DNA of 64,000 nt. It comes from Humulus lupulus (taxonomy: Eukaryota; Streptophyta; Magnoliopsida; Rosales; Cannabaceae). Location of the stretch: assembly GCF_963169125.1 (NCBI RefSeq), contig NC_084798.1:198643481-198707480 (forward strand). Direction: 5' to 3'. This document shows, piece by piece, positions 44,784-57,577 of this stretch. The notes under the pieces are model-generated. The model made no database searches. It saw only the letters and a list, made by a program, of their open reading frames with translations, and was not told the DNA's origin. Numbering within the stretch: the first letter of the stretch is position 1; each line of letters opens with the position of its first letter. A program made the translations under genes and the position numbers.

Positions 44784-47090
44784 ATGGTGACTACGAGAAA
44801 ATCCGCGGTACAAAACGAACCCTCGGTAGCCCAGACCGAAGGAGAAAGTACCCAAGACTCGGACTACCAGGGTGAAGACCCGACATCCCGCCAGGATCGG
44901 GTCAGCACTGAAGATACGACATACTTAGAAAACGAAGAAGAGTATGTCCAAGACGGTTACTACAAAGACAGCTACTACTACAAGAAGGATCCAGAACTGG
45001 TCCAAGTAGCCGAGGAACTGGTGGCCACTAAGGCCAAGCTTGCTGAGCAGGAGCGCGTCTCCGAAAAAATGCAGCGCAAGATGGAGCGCCTCCGAGGCAA
45101 GCTCGGAGATCTAGGCGACTCGGACGAGGACGCCTCTGTTTTAGGTGGTGCTGATGCCACCATGCCGGATCCAGTCGTTGCTGGACCATCCAAAGCCGCC
45201 CCTAACAAGGGCAAAGAAAAAGTTGGGGAGCCTGTGCGCACTAACGCCCCTGCACCTCCTAAAGGCGTGAATCACCAGGCCAACTGCCCCCCCCCCCCCC
45301 CGCGCGTAGAAGGTCTCTGGCGCTCCTAAGCCCAGACGTCCTTCAGCCCCAAGGGGGCACTCTGTGCCTGAAGGGCACGGTGCTAAGGCACCCAGGCCTA
45401 GGGGAAGGAACAACCGCCCCAGTGATTCCGTCAACCAAGACAGTTGAGCTGCGGACACGCACTCCGAGGATAGCTGGTCCACGGTGGACCTAAGAAGAAG
45501 GTTGGAGGCCAAGTATGAAAAGGCCAAAGGAGAAAAGGCCCGGCCTCACGGAGATGACCTGCGAAATCATCTCAACGACAAGCTCCGGGGACGTGACCTC
45601 CCGGAGAGTGAAGCAAAGAGGCTCGAGGAACAGATAGCTGCCTTGACCAAGCTGGTCCGGAAGCAAAGTGGGGCCCTGTCAGACTCTGAGGAGGAAGACC
45701 CGGAACCATGTATGCGGAGGATCGCGGAAACGCCCCTCCCGGAGAACTTCAAAATGCCTCATATAGAATTATATGAGGGGAGGACAGACCCGCGCCCCAT
45801 CTAGCTAAATACAACAAGATGTTGCAAGTGACGCGCGTCAGTGAGGATGCCAAATGCATGTGCTTCTCACTCACCCTTACCAAGTCCGCGGAGGACTGGT
45901 GGAAAAGATTAGCTCCCGGATCCATCCACAGTTGGAAGGAGCTACAGTCCGCGTTCAGGAGGCAGTTCATTGCTGCCCGGGACCACGACATGGAGGTTGG
46001 TTCCTTAACCAACATCAAGCAGCTACCCAATGAGAGCCTCAAAGCTTTCATTCAAAGAATGATGGAAGCTGCTGCTAAGACCAAGGTCAACGATGATATG
46101 AACCTGATCGCTCTTCAATCGGGGCTTACCGTCGGTTCCCTGCTATGGGGGGAAATGCAAAGGAGACGGGCAGAAACTCTGTCCGAATTCATGTCGAAAG
46201 CTCAGGGAATCATCAACCTTGAAGATGCCTACCAACAGGCCTTTGGAGTTCCCCCAGCTCTGACGCCCTCCGTGACTGCGCCGAGCTTTGCTTCGCAAGC
46301 TCCCGCACCAGCCCTCACATTTCCAGGAGCCCAGTTCACTCCAAGCGTGTATGGGCCTTCCGCGTCTGCTCAGACGCCAAGTCAAACCCATTTCTCTGGG
46401 TACGGAGCTGTACAAACCGGATGTAGTATCGCTCCCGGCCCGTCGCAACCGCAAGCGGAAGGCCCAGAACAAAATCTGAGCCAATCGCGGAATAAACGAG
46501 GCGGAAGAAACTCCAACCGGGGGGACCATTCAAAGAAACCCCGGAAGGACTATGAGCCCAAGTTCACGGAGTACACCAGTTTGATAGACTCACGAGAGAA
46601 TGTCTATCGAGCGACCTGTAATATGGTCAACTACAGGAAGCCCCCGAAAGTGTCTCACGGAGGAAGGCGTCCGCGAGACTCCAATAAGAGGTGTGAGTTC
46701 CACGGACACGTGGGGCACACCACAAACGAGTGCCTTCAACTGAAGGATGAGATCGAGTCCCTGGCAAGAGCGGGACACCTCGGTCAATGGGTGAGGATAC
46801 CCATAATCTATCCCGGACAGGGAGTAGTTCACGGAGCTGCGTTCTCTCCGGGACAGAGGGGGACCGCTAGCGCTCCTGGAGCCGGTCACCCCCAAGCTCC
46901 TGGATCTCAGTTCCCAGCGCTTCCTGCTCCGACCTCTCCGGCACCCATTGCCATGTTGGCTCCAGGACCCGGAAACCCATATCCGCCTAGCCTTGCTCTG
47001 CCATCCGTTGACGGACACGTAGCCACCATTTCCGGAGGACCACACCTTGCCGGAAGCACCCACAACTCCCAGAAAAGGTACTTGAGGGAG
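44784..47090 (+). pseudogene. gag of element C, interrupted
   Basis: ATG at 44784 (MVTTRKSAVQNEPSVAQTE). A coiled-coil-prone segment follows, then a run of about 15 C (45287-45301) that breaks the frame. TAG at 45307 and TGA at 45445 interrupt the next part ([20 protein letters not shown]). A one-base loss near 45797 puts the gag core in the original frame: [36 protein letters not shown] and [15 protein letters not shown] Pro/Ala/Gln-rich linker follows, then [11 protein letters not shown] and a CCHC-like knuckle ([14 protein letters not shown]). It would form the particle and bind RNA. Despite these breaks the rest is well preserved. Confidence 0.87.
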
Positions 47091-50000
47091 TTAGAACACA
47101 CTGGGGAGATGTGCGCCTTGGTTCAGTCACCTGCTCAGTGTCCCCGAATGATGGATCTTCCCATCACCTTCACGGAAGATGACGCCCGACATGTGCACTT
47201 CCCCCACAACGATCCCCTCGTCGTGGAAGCCCAGATCGCCAATAAGAAGGTGTCACGGATCCTAGTCGATAATGGAAGCTCCGTAAACATCCTCTTCAAA
47301 GCTGCCTTCCACGCGATCGGATTAACCGAGACAGATCTGACCCCATGCCCCATCCAGCTTCAGGGGTTCAATGGGGATGCACTCATGCCCTTAGGCAAAA
47401 TTCAACTTCCAGTCACCCTCAGAGGAGACAGCGACGCTTGTGCCTTCAGGCACTGCACGTTCGTGGTGGTCGACTGCCCCACGGCATATAATGCCATCCT
47501 AGGCTGACCGGTCCTAATCGATTTTGGGGCCGTAACCTCGATACGCCACTTATGCTTGAAGTTTCCATGCGACAACGGGCGTATCGGCACCCTCAGAGGA
47601 GACCAACGAAGTGCACGAAGCTGTTATAACGTCTCCGTCCGATCCGTCTACACGGTCCAGGAGGCGACTGTTGCCGCTCCTTTGGCGGAGAATCTACCAG
47701 AAACTGGGGGTGCCCAAGGGGCATATGTTGACGAACTCGACCCTAGATTGGGGGTCGAGAGGGCGATAGAGCCGATGGAGGAAGTCGAAGAGGTGATCCT
47801 CAACCCGGGAGATCCCACCAAAGTCATTCAGGTGGGGAAAAACCTTCCATCGGCCATTCGAGAAAAGATCGTGGCCGCTGTGAAGAATAATCAGGATATC
47901 CTGGCATGGTGCCACGCTGATATGACGGGGATTAATCCTAATGTTGCGTGCCACGCACTCAACATAGACCCATCCGCAACTCCAGTTCGCCAAAAGAGGA
48001 GGCCGTTAGACCCAGTGAGGGCCGAAGCAGTCAAAGCTGAAGTGGACAAGTTGATGTCCATAGGCTTTCTCCAGGAGTCACACTATCCAGTGTGGTTGGC
48101 CAACCCGGTTCTGGTCCCGAAACCCAATGGGTCCTGGAGAATGTGTATTGACTTCACGGACCTAAACAAAGCCTGCCCAAAAGACCGCTTCCCTCTTCCG
48201 CGAATCGATCAAATGGTAGACGCTACTTCCGGGTATGAACTCTTGTCCTTCATGGATGCATACTCCGGGTACAACCAGATCAAGATGCATGTCGCGGACC
48301 GGGAACACACCAGCTTCCTCACGGACAAAGGTGTCTACTGTTACGTTGTCATGCCTTTCGGTTTGAAGAATGCTGGGGCGACATACCAGCGCCTAGTAAA
48401 CAGGATGTTCAAGGACCAGCTGGGGAGGAACATGGAGGTGTATGTAGACGACATGTTGGTAAAATCCAAGACCTCCGAGGACCACAGTGACGACCTTGAG
48501 GAAGCTTTCGCCGTGATCTGAAAGTACGGAATGAAACTGAATCCTAAGAAATGTACTTTCGGGGTCTCGTCTGGGAAGTTCCTCGGTTTCATTATCAGCT
48601 CGCGCGGAGTGGAGGCCAACCCTGAGAAAATTAAGGCGTTCATAGATATGCCTTCTCCCCGAAAGCATAAGGATGTCCAAAGCGTTACGGGAAGGATAGC
48701 TGCTCTCAGCCGCTTCGTATCTAAGGCCACTGACAAATGTGTCCCCTTCTTCAATGTGTTACGAGGAAACAAGAGGTTCGAGTGGACCCCCGAATGCGAA
48801 GCAGCCTTCCAACACCTCAAGGAACATCTAACTCAAGCTCCCATACTGTCCAAACCTGTCGAAGGAGAGGCATTGTTCTTGTACTTAGCTGTAACCAAGC
48901 ATGCCGTAAGTGCCGCTCTCGTCCGGGAAGACGGCCGTCTCCAGCTCCCTGTGTATTACGTGAGCAAGAGGTTACTGGACGCCGAGTCCAGATATTCAAT
49001 GATCGAGAAACTCTCCCTCTGCTTGCTAATTGCTTCGCGAAAGCTAAGGCCCTATTTCCAGGCGCACACCATCAGAGTACTCACCAACCACCCTCTTCGG
49101 CAAGTCTTGCAGAAGCCCGAGTCTTCTGGCAGATTACTTAAATGGGCCATGGAACTGAGCCAGTTTGACATCCACTACCAGCCACGTGTTTCCATAAAAG
49201 GTCAAGCTCTCGCGGACTTTATTGTGGAATGCTCAGGAATGAATGACCTCCTGGAAGATCCTGTCCCGGAACTTCCCACGTGGAAGGTCTATGTAGACGG
49301 AGCCTCAAATGAAAAAGGAGCTGGAGCAGGGGTTATCCTAATTTCTCCCCAAGGACATCAGCTCCAGAGCGCCATCCGTTTCACGTTCCCAGCATCCAAC
49401 AACGAGGCAGAACACGAAGCCATGCTAGCTGGATTACAACTGGCCAGGGAAGACGGAGCCCAAAAAATCGAAGTATACAGCGACTCCCAACTTGTGGTAA
49501 ACCAAATATCCGGAGAATACCAGACGAAAGGCGAAAAAAATGGCTGCCTACGTGTCTCTCTCCCGCGGCCTCCTGCAGCATTTCAAAGGCTACCAAATCC
49601 GCCAGGTCCCCCGGGACCAGAATTCACTCGCGGACACACTGGCCAAGCTTGCAACAGACCCGGAGATTGAACAATATGGCCTAGTGCCCATCGGGCACTT
49701 AGAAGCACCTAGTACTGAGACACGGAGGGTAAATGCCATCATCGACCATTCCCATTCCTGGATAGGACCCATCCTCAGATTTCTAACCACCGGAGAGCTC
49801 CCCACTGATAAAGCTGACGCAAGAAAGCTCCAATATCAAGCTCCCCGATACGTGGTTATGGATGAAAAGCTTTACCGCAGGGGGTTGTCCATCCCCTTCC
49901 TTAGGTGTGTTGCCGGAACCGAAATCAACACCATCATCCATGAGATTCACGGAGGTTTCTGTGGCGACCATACCTCCGGGCTGAGCCTCTCCAAAAAGAT

Positions 50001-50994
50001 CCTTCGTCAGGGATACTTCTGGCCCACCATGAAGAAGGATTGTGTGGATTATGTCAGAAAATGTGAGCAGTGCCAGAGGTACGCCAAGGTTCCGCGAGCG
50101 CCGCCCACAGAAATTACCTTAATGACCAGCCCCTGGCCGTTCGCCGTTTGGGGCATTGACCTAGTAGGTTCCCTCCCAACTGGAAGGGGTGGAGTGAAGT
50201 ATACCATAGTCGCGGTAGACTACTTCACCAAATGGGCTGAAGCTGAACCTATGAACACGGTCACCTCTAAGAAAGCACTGGACTTTGTCATCAAGAATAT
50301 AGTGTGTCGTTTCGGGCTTCCACGAAAAATTGTGTCCGACAACGGAAAGCAATTTGACAGTGAGCATTTCACGGACTTCTGTGCTTCGCATGGAATCATC
50401 AAAAGCTTTTCCGCAGTCGCCAGACCTCAAGCCAATGGGCAAGTGGAAGCAGTGAACAAAATCTTAAAGACCACGTTGAAGAAAAAACTCCAAGCATGCA
50501 AGGCTCACTGGCCGGAAGAGCTTCCGCGAGTACTTTGGGCCTATCGCACCACAGAGAGAACTTCGACGGGGAACACACCTTATTCCATGACCTTCGGTTG
50601 CGAGGCCGTCATCCCAGTAGAAACTATGATCCCCTCTCACAGGCAGGACACCTACGACCCTACCCGGAACCATGCCCTTCTCCAGGAGTCCCTGGACATG
50701 ATCGAAGAGCTCCGGGAGCAGTCACAGGTCCAACTCAAAATGTACCAAGGCAAGATAGCCTGACACTTCAACACAAGAGTCAAGAGCCGCACATTCGAAG
50801 TTGGGGATCTTGTCCTACGGAGAGTATTTCCTGCTACGCAGGATCTGGGAGTGGGAGTCCTCGGACCCAACTGGGAAGGCCCCTATGAAGTCCAAGAAAA
50901 AGTGGGCCGTGGGACGTATCACTTAAAGAGACTCGACGGATCTAAAGTCCCGCGCGCCTGGAACGCGGAGCACCTCCGCCGTTACTATCAGTAG
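47091..50994 (+). pseudogene. pol of element C: protease, RT, two RNase H domains, integrase
   Basis: Protease with [12 protein letters not shown] near 47262. RT with MCIDFTDLNKACPKDRFPLP and the catalytic YVDDMLVKS near 48441. First RNase H to about 49230, then a second RNase H of archaeal type (VYVDGASNEKGAGAG, NNEAEHEAM, YSDSQLVVNQ). Integrase with the HHCC finger (49942-50077), Asp in WGIDLVG, Asp in VSDNGKQF and Glu in GQVEAVNK, and a tail ending RRYYQ at 50991. Breaks: TGA at 47505, 48519 and 50761, all at positions where Arg is expected, and one extra A in the A-run at 49534-49540. The order RT, RNase H, second RNase H, integrase is characteristic of Tat elements. Confidence 0.93.
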
Positions 50995-52436
50995 GCCCCG
51001 GACTATCTAGTCGAAAGTCCTTGGTGGACGTAGCCAAAATGTAAAATATGGAGATAATCCTCCCAGCTGTAAAACGCATGCCTAACCGGATAATTTAATA
51101 AAACACGGAGAGATTCACTCCGCTTCTACTGCATTTTTTATCCCTTTGTTCCAAGCTGCGTTTTAACAAGTGACCACGCGGTCCAGAGACGTCCGGACCC
51201 CACGCTCACTTGGGGGGGTATACATGGCTAAGGCATAGCCATACGCCCCTTGAACAAAACATACAGAGAACACCACTTATGTGTTAGCATTGTGTTTGAA
51301 AATTTTAAATTGTTAAGCTTAGGTTGATTTGTTGCCATGAACATATTTGCATTACGTGTCATAGGTGCATTATGTGGTTATGTGAAAATTGCCATGAAAA
51401 TGTCTGCCATTATGCATCATGAAAATTATCTCCTGTGTAGCCCAGCGATGAACAAGACTGGGGGTTGAGGCACATTCAGAGAGCTACGCCGAAACACCCT
51501 CAACTCCCTGACAAGTCCTTCGCAGAATACTCCGCGACCGCTGTAAAGCATTGCTTCGCAAGCTTCAGCTCCAGGTTTCATAAAGCAATGCATGGCAAGG
51601 CCCGCGACCGCTGAAAGCTTTGCTTCGCAAGCTCCGGGTCCCGCAAGGCGAAAGATGGTAAGATCCGCGACCGCTGTTAGCTTTGCCTCGTAGGCTTCAG
51701 CTCCGGGTCTCACAAATAATACATGGCAAGCTCCTCGACCACTGCAAGCTTCGCTTCGCAAGCTTCAGTTCCAAGAGCAGATATGATCGATCCCCCAATT
51801 ACAGCAGGCCTTGCTTCGCAAAGCCCCTGCTCCGGGATCGCACATAGTAGGCGTGGCGATTTCCCCGACCGCAACGAACCTTGCCTCGCAGGGCTTCATG
51901 CCAGGTCCCTGAAGTCGGCCACCGTGAGGTCCGCAACAACAGTTAGTTTTGCTTCACAAAGATCTAGCCCGAAGTCTAGCGACGCTCACCAAAAGAACGC
52001 CCGTTCCGGCACCATGGAACGGGTCACCTTAGCAATCCCAGCGAACAGTATAACTACAAGTCCCGGGATTGGCTATTTGCCTTAGGAAAGCTGAAATACG
52101 GTGAAAGGAGTCTGGCCGTTGGAACCAAGAAACCTCCGTAACCTAGAAACTACGTGGGAAAAGACATAAGCTTTTGGAGCTTCAAGTTGGAAATGCATAG
52201 GTTCTGGCCATTGGAACCAAAACCTCATGCGCCCCTACAGCAGTTTCTACTATATAAAAGCCTACCCTAAACGCAAAGTTAAACAAAGAACTCGGCAGAA
52301 AAGGAAAGAAAAATGCTATAATTATGGCAAATATGTCTGCAATGAGAAAAGAGTACAGGGAGCTTCGCCCCAAAGGAAAATACAAATGAAAAATAATAAT
52401 CAGTAAAGAATATTTTTTACAAAAGATAAGACCCCT
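50995..52436. other. Element C spacer between pol and antisense gene
   Basis: Non-coding. It includes a CTTGGGGGGGTA purine tract at about 51208, resembling an internal copy of the PPT, and a degenerate tandem repeat at 51530-51990. Confidence 0.65.
51530..51990. repeat. Degenerate tandem repeat, about 7 units of 60-73 bp
   Basis: Each unit carries CGACCGCTG-like sequence, then GCTTTGCTTCGCAAGCT (with an inverted AGCTTGCGAAGC core) and CAGCTCCGGGTC. Units begin near 51533, 51604, 51667, 51735, 51800, 51868 and 51930. They diverge from one another, so the array is old relative to the insertion. Confidence 0.75.
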
Positions 52437-55400
52437 TCAAGCATTGGGGGTGGCTGCGGCTTCCACGACCGGGGCCTCGAGGACAGCGGTTTCAACTGGG
52501 GACGGCGGAGTCGGCGCGTTGGAAGGAAGAACGGCATCACTGGCTGGATCAGAGGTCCCCGCCCCTTCGAGGTCTTCTGCCTCAGGGGCTCCAGCAGGCT
52601 CGTCAATGTTGTAAGTTTGGACGTACACCTCTAGGCCTTGATCCCACACCAGTAGCTTCTCCCTCATGGCGTCGGCATCCTCTCCCAGATAGCCTACTAC
52701 CTCCGGGTTTATTTTCCAGAGTTGATGCATGAGGACCACATGCGATAAATTAATCGTCCTGTTCAGCACCACCTCGGCATCCTCCTTCTCCTTCAAGCGC
52801 TCCGCCTCGGAGGTCGCCAGCTTTGCCTCCGCGACAGCCAATTGAGCCCTCAGTTTTTCCAGCTCGGCCTTGGATGCATCCCGCTCTCCCTTAAGAGAAT
52901 CAATCTCCTTGCGCTGCATCTTATTTTGGTTCAGCACGGATTGCTTCTCGGTCACATGCCCCCTGACAGTGAATTGCAAGGCTCCGATCTGTTTATCCTT
53001 CTCAGCGAGCCCCAACTCCAGCATAGACACGAGATCCTTGCTCCTCATGTGATCTTGCTCCACCTCGTGCAACCTTGTTTGAAGAGTGGCATATTCCTCG
53101 TTCCGCTTAAGGAGAAGATCGTTTTTCGATTGCAGGCGGGCATCCAAGGTATCCTTCTCCTTCCTGACCAGGGATAGCTCTTCCTGGAGCTTGGAGTTTC
53201 TGGCCCTCAAGTCGTCCGACCGCAGCTTGAACTCATTCTCCGCGCTGGCCCGGTACTCTTTATATTTGGCAAGATATTTCTTGTCCGCCTCTTCCTCGGC
53301 CGTGCGCCGGGCCTGGTTAATCTTCTCCATAGCCTCCCCCTTCATGCCCTCGACCTGTTGGGTCAGTTTCTGCTTCTCCGCCTCCAAGGCCTGGCGACCC
53401 GCCTGGCTCTCCTCCAGCTGAACCAGAACTGCACCCACCTCCCGGAACGAGCGTTCCGCGATAAGAGAGGCCTGCAAGGAAAAACAGCAGAATAAGTTAA
53501 GCAGAACCAAATGTACTAAGACCAATGACCCCAGAACACAGCAACTGATAACTCACCCCAGTAAGTTGCTGCTTTACGGCATGTGTCAGCAACAGCGGGT
53601 CCTTACTGCTACTGATGGCCCATTTCTCAGAATTGAGCTCGCACAAGCTCAAGGCCATGTCCTCCGTCATCTCCGCCCCGAACGGCGCCAAAGCACGCCC
53701 GAGCCTAGGCACCAGCCTCTTCTCCAAGGCTGGGCCATCCAGAACCGCTCCAGCCGGGTGAAGGGATCTCACCCCTTCTGCCAGCTCAGCTCTCTTCACG
53801 GCAGACAGGTTGTCTGCCCTTCCCTGAGTAACAGCCTTCTCGGCCTCCAACCGCCTCTTCAAAAAATTATCAGCCCGTCTTACACCCTCCAGGAGGGCAG
53901 CGGGGAAACGGGTTGGTTTCTGAGGGAATTGGAACTTCAGGCCAGGCTGAGGAAGGCTTGTTTGTTGAGAAAGTGGAAGAGAATGAGAAGAAGGAGACCC
54001 CGGAAGGGTGGACTCCCTTTGGACTGGAGGAGGAGGTAAACGGGGTATTAGGGACGGTAGAGAAGACACTACCGCCCCGGTTTTTTGTTGCTACTGGTGT
54101 TGCTGTTGTTTTTGCTGCTGCGGTGGCGGAGATGATTGCCTTTGTTGTTGCTGCTGATTTTGCTGTTGTTTTTGCTGCTGCGGTGGCGGAGGTGATTGCC
54201 TTTGTTGTTGCTGCTGATTTTGCTGTTGTTTTTGCTGCTGCTGTGGCGGAGGTGATTGCCTTTGTTGTTGCTGCTGATTTTGCTGTTGCTGTTGTTGTTG
54301 TGGTTGTTGTCGCTGTTGGGGTTGTGGTTGCTGCTGGGTGACAGTAGTCTGGCGAGGACTGCGCGCAGCCCGGAGGTCTCCATCACCTCCGGGAGAAGAT
54401 TGTCTAAGGCGTTTCTTCTTGTCGCCCTCAGCATCTCCTCCGGGACGCTTGCTCACCCCGGTCGTCTTCACGGGGAACACAAGACCTTCCCCATCGCTGC
54501 TACTACTCGAGACCACCGTGTTCTCGGAAGGCCCCTTGACAGGAGGCTTCTCCACCACGGGCACGATTGCCCTCTCCACCACCGAAGACCCTTGCGCCTC
54601 GCCACTTGTCTTCTTGGGTGTGGCAGCCTTACCTCCCCTACCAGCTCCGGTCTTTCGTCCTTTTCCCTTGGACGGGTCTTGACTGGTGGCGGCCTTCTTG
54701 ATAAGTGAGGTAGCTCTCCCCAACATCTTTGCTTCGGGATGTTCTGCAAGAAATGTACGAAGCAAGGTTAACCAACCAGCAAGTGATGTGAAAAAAGATA
54801 AGCAGAGGATAAAACAAGTAACAACATAAAAGCACAAACAAATCCACCAGCAGGGAACAAGAAGCAAAAAGAAAAGAGAAAGGTTTGAAAGGGACGACCA
54901 TGCACGAGAAACGTGGATGGCCTTCCCCGAGCAAAACAAGACACCGCTTCCTGCTCCAGGAAGCTCCCGTACTCCTTGAAGTCCGGGAATGACATGCTGA
55001 GGGAAGAAGGGTCAACCATGGTGACACCTTCTGGTAGACTACCGTCACTCAAACACCCGAGGAGCTCATCTACCCTATCGCAATATCTGTCAAAGGGTAC
55101 CCTACGCGGATCTAGCCTAAGGAAGCGGGGATCGAACCCCACCTGAGAAGTCCGGGAAACCTCAGACAGGCTGGGGGTGTGGATCAATCGAAAGCTAGTC
55201 TTACCTTTCCCAGAGGTACCAGCTCCCGGAGTCCCTTCATTGGGGTAAGCTGCGGCGTGGCGAGCCTCAATTTCTTCTTCCTCCGACTAGGGGTCGAGGA
55301 ACCTCTCCGCCCAACTGGGGGATAAATTATTCTCGTCCTGGGCCATCTGGCAGATCACCTTGGACAGCTTCAGGGCAATCTGCTCCCGGACGTCAGCTGA

Positions 55401-56356
55401 CACCTGACTTTGCCCCCTGCCACTCACTGGCTCAATATTTTGGAAAGAGGCGAGTAGCCCATACTCCCTCAAAGATGCGGTGGTCACAAGTCCTTCCACC
55501 TTCAGCTCTTCCTTCGAGAGCCCCTCGTAGAAGTTTGACCTCCTTATCATCTCCGCACAGCGAGGTGTCCGCGGGACGGCTTCTGCAAAATCCAAACACG
55601 AGTGTTAGAGATCCTCCCGGAAGGCAAACCAAACGTGAAGAAGCAAAGTTAGAAAAGAAAGGAAGGAGCACTTACCAGGGACTTTGAAGTCCAAAGACAG
55701 AGCTGGCACCCTCTTCAACGGGAAGCCAGTCGTCAGGAACCAGTACTCCCGGAGATCTGGAACCCTCGCGGTATGACATGTGGGACACATCACGTCCGAA
55801 TACCTCTCCAGCCTATAAAACCCCACCTTGTCTGCATGACCTCTCATGGACTGAGACTTCAGCCCATAGAAGTATAGCACCTCCTCCGGGGTAGGGGCCT
55901 CCAGGTCCCGGGACTTGCAAAAGATATACCACCCCGCTAGAAGCTTGTAGCTAGGGGGAATCAACTGGAAGGGGGCAATCCCCGCCTTCACGCAAAAGTT
56001 GGCAAAGTAACTTCTTAGGGGCAAGTGTGCCCCACACACTATGTGTGCCCAGCTCCAGGCACCAAAACCCTCGTGACTCTGGCTGGCAGACTCACCCAGC
56101 ACCGACAGACGGTGCCACATCAGGCCTGGGATGTTCTTCAGGCCTGCCTCTGAGGAATACAGCTCCAGCATGCCGTAGTTCCTGAACAGGTTCGGCTTCT
56201 GGTCCATCTCCCAGATGGAACTGTCGATAGCCGGTAGGCTAGCCGCGGCCACCTTAGTTTTTGCTTTCCCCTTTGCGCCGGCAACAGGGGAACCTTGCTC
56301 CTGGGCAGATTCAACTTCCACCACAGCGATGATTTGTTCCTTTGAGGTGTTCGTCA
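52437..56356 (-). pseudogene. Antisense multi-exon ORF of element C (retrotransposon domain, polyQ linker, coiled coil)
   Basis: Probable exons on the minus strand: 56356-55676, 55582-54899, 54743-53557 and 53471-52437. Introns begin GT and end AG and keep phase (the donor at 54898 is weak). The joined frame is nearly 1,200 codons, though the first in-frame ATG is at 56207. The N-terminal part has the same domain as A and B (LRSYFANFCVKAGIAPFQLI, PTPEEVLYFYGL, LREYWFLTTGF). The third exon has basic and Ser-rich stretches and a polyQ/Pro region made of 60-bp repeats. The last exon is a long coiled coil (RNSKLQEELSLVRKEKDTLD). Two TAG codons (55289-55287, 54093-54091) interrupt it; both fit Gln codons. 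It lies antisense between pol and the 3' LTR. Function unknown. Confidence 0.78.
54121..54300. repeat. Triplicated 60-bp repeat coding for a Gln/Pro tract
   Basis: Three head-to-tail units at 54121, 54181 and 54241, nearly identical, in the antisense gene. On the minus strand they encode QQQQRQSPPPPQQQKQQQN-type units. An exact 60-bp period keeps the frame. Confidence 0.93.
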
Positions 56357-57577
56357 CTGAGCAAAAGAAACAAAGAAGGAAACACTCCAAGCAGTCAGCA
56401 CCCCTGTCATACCCTAACGGTATTAAAGGCGTCGGGGAGACCCTCCACGAAAACTGCTTGGAGAGGCTCCCACCGAGCTTACCGAGGGGCTGGCACCATG
56501 CCACCCGGAGGACAGCAAGGAACCAGATTCAAACTTCGGGCCTAAGCCCGCCGAAAGAAGTGTCTTCCCAGGGGAAGACACCCTAAAGGCGTTCACGCTT
56601 ATGCCCTAAAATAACAAACCAGAACAGCAAAAACAGACGAGAAACAACTTTCCAAAAGAAAATCGTCAAGGCACGCAAAGAAATGACTTATTGCCTCACA
56701 TCAGTCACATGCCTATCAAAGCCCTATTCACGCATGCATATAGATGACACCGGCAGAAAACTCAACCCTAACAACTACCAACGAACTAAGGTTGGGAAGG
56801 AAAGAGCAAAGTAAAATTACTTACTGGTGTTCGGGTAGTTGAAGATTGAGGGAGTAACCGGGTCACTGCACCGCACGATCACGTGAAGTAAAGGCTGCAA
56901 AGACAAGCAACGATTCAAACCCAGAACTTCGGCAAGCAAACTCACTGCCAAATCGAAAGAAAAGTTTCTGGATTCCTTACCAAAAGAAGTGGCGAATTCG
57001 AGGGAAAGGAAGCTTGGAAGCTTGAGAGTTCGAAGATTTGGGAATCTGAAAATCTGAAAGATCGAGAATTTGAAAGCGTAAAGAGGAAGAAGGGTCATTT
57101 CCCTCGTTTTTATAGCAGGAACGAAGTCCTTTCGAATTCCACAAATGGACGGTCCCGATCTTCCCATACCGCATGCACCAGATCCGACGGCTGGAGATGA
57201 AGCACCGGTTCCATTTATGACTCCTCGGATGGGAATAAAGTATTTATTTCCCATCATGATACCATCTCGGGCCCGGTGTACCATTAAATACCGTCAAATC
57301 ACTACTCAGACGCTTGACGCACGCATACTCAGCCAGTCGCCTCACGCACACGTCTTGGTCACAGAGCCATTCCCTGCATGACGCGTGGCCCTTGCCACAC
57401 TCGAGTACTTGAGTTCAAACAGAAGAAATTTCCTTTTTTCATACTAACACTCAGGCGGGAAAAAGGAACCCTTCCAGGAACACAGGAGGTGACCCCACGC
57501 CTAATCTAGAAACCAGAATACCCGGAGGACTGTACAAGCTCCCGGACCTCTCAAGCTCCGTGACCTTGGGGGGTAAA
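56357..57577 (-). promoter_or_regulatory. Leader, promoter and PPT region of the element C antisense gene
   Basis: The minus strand shows TATAAAAA at 57114-57107 (CTGCTATAAAAACGAGG), a CT-rich first exon ending at 56981, a GTAAGGAATCC donor at 56980 and an intron ending CTCAG at 56357. The plus strand carries the PPT CTTGGGGGGTAAA at 57565-57577. The layout matches A and B. Confidence 0.65.

Noticed and set aside
49250..49640. Prokaryote-like RNase H as a sign of horizontal gene transfer in this genome
   Set aside because: A second, archaeal-type RNase H is a known ancestral property of Tat Gypsy elements; no recent transfer needed.
53913..54341. Plus-strand frame of repeated Val/Ala (VVFAAAVAEVIAFVVAADFA type)
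   Set aside because: Shadow of the CAG/CAA-rich polyQ repeat on the minus strand.
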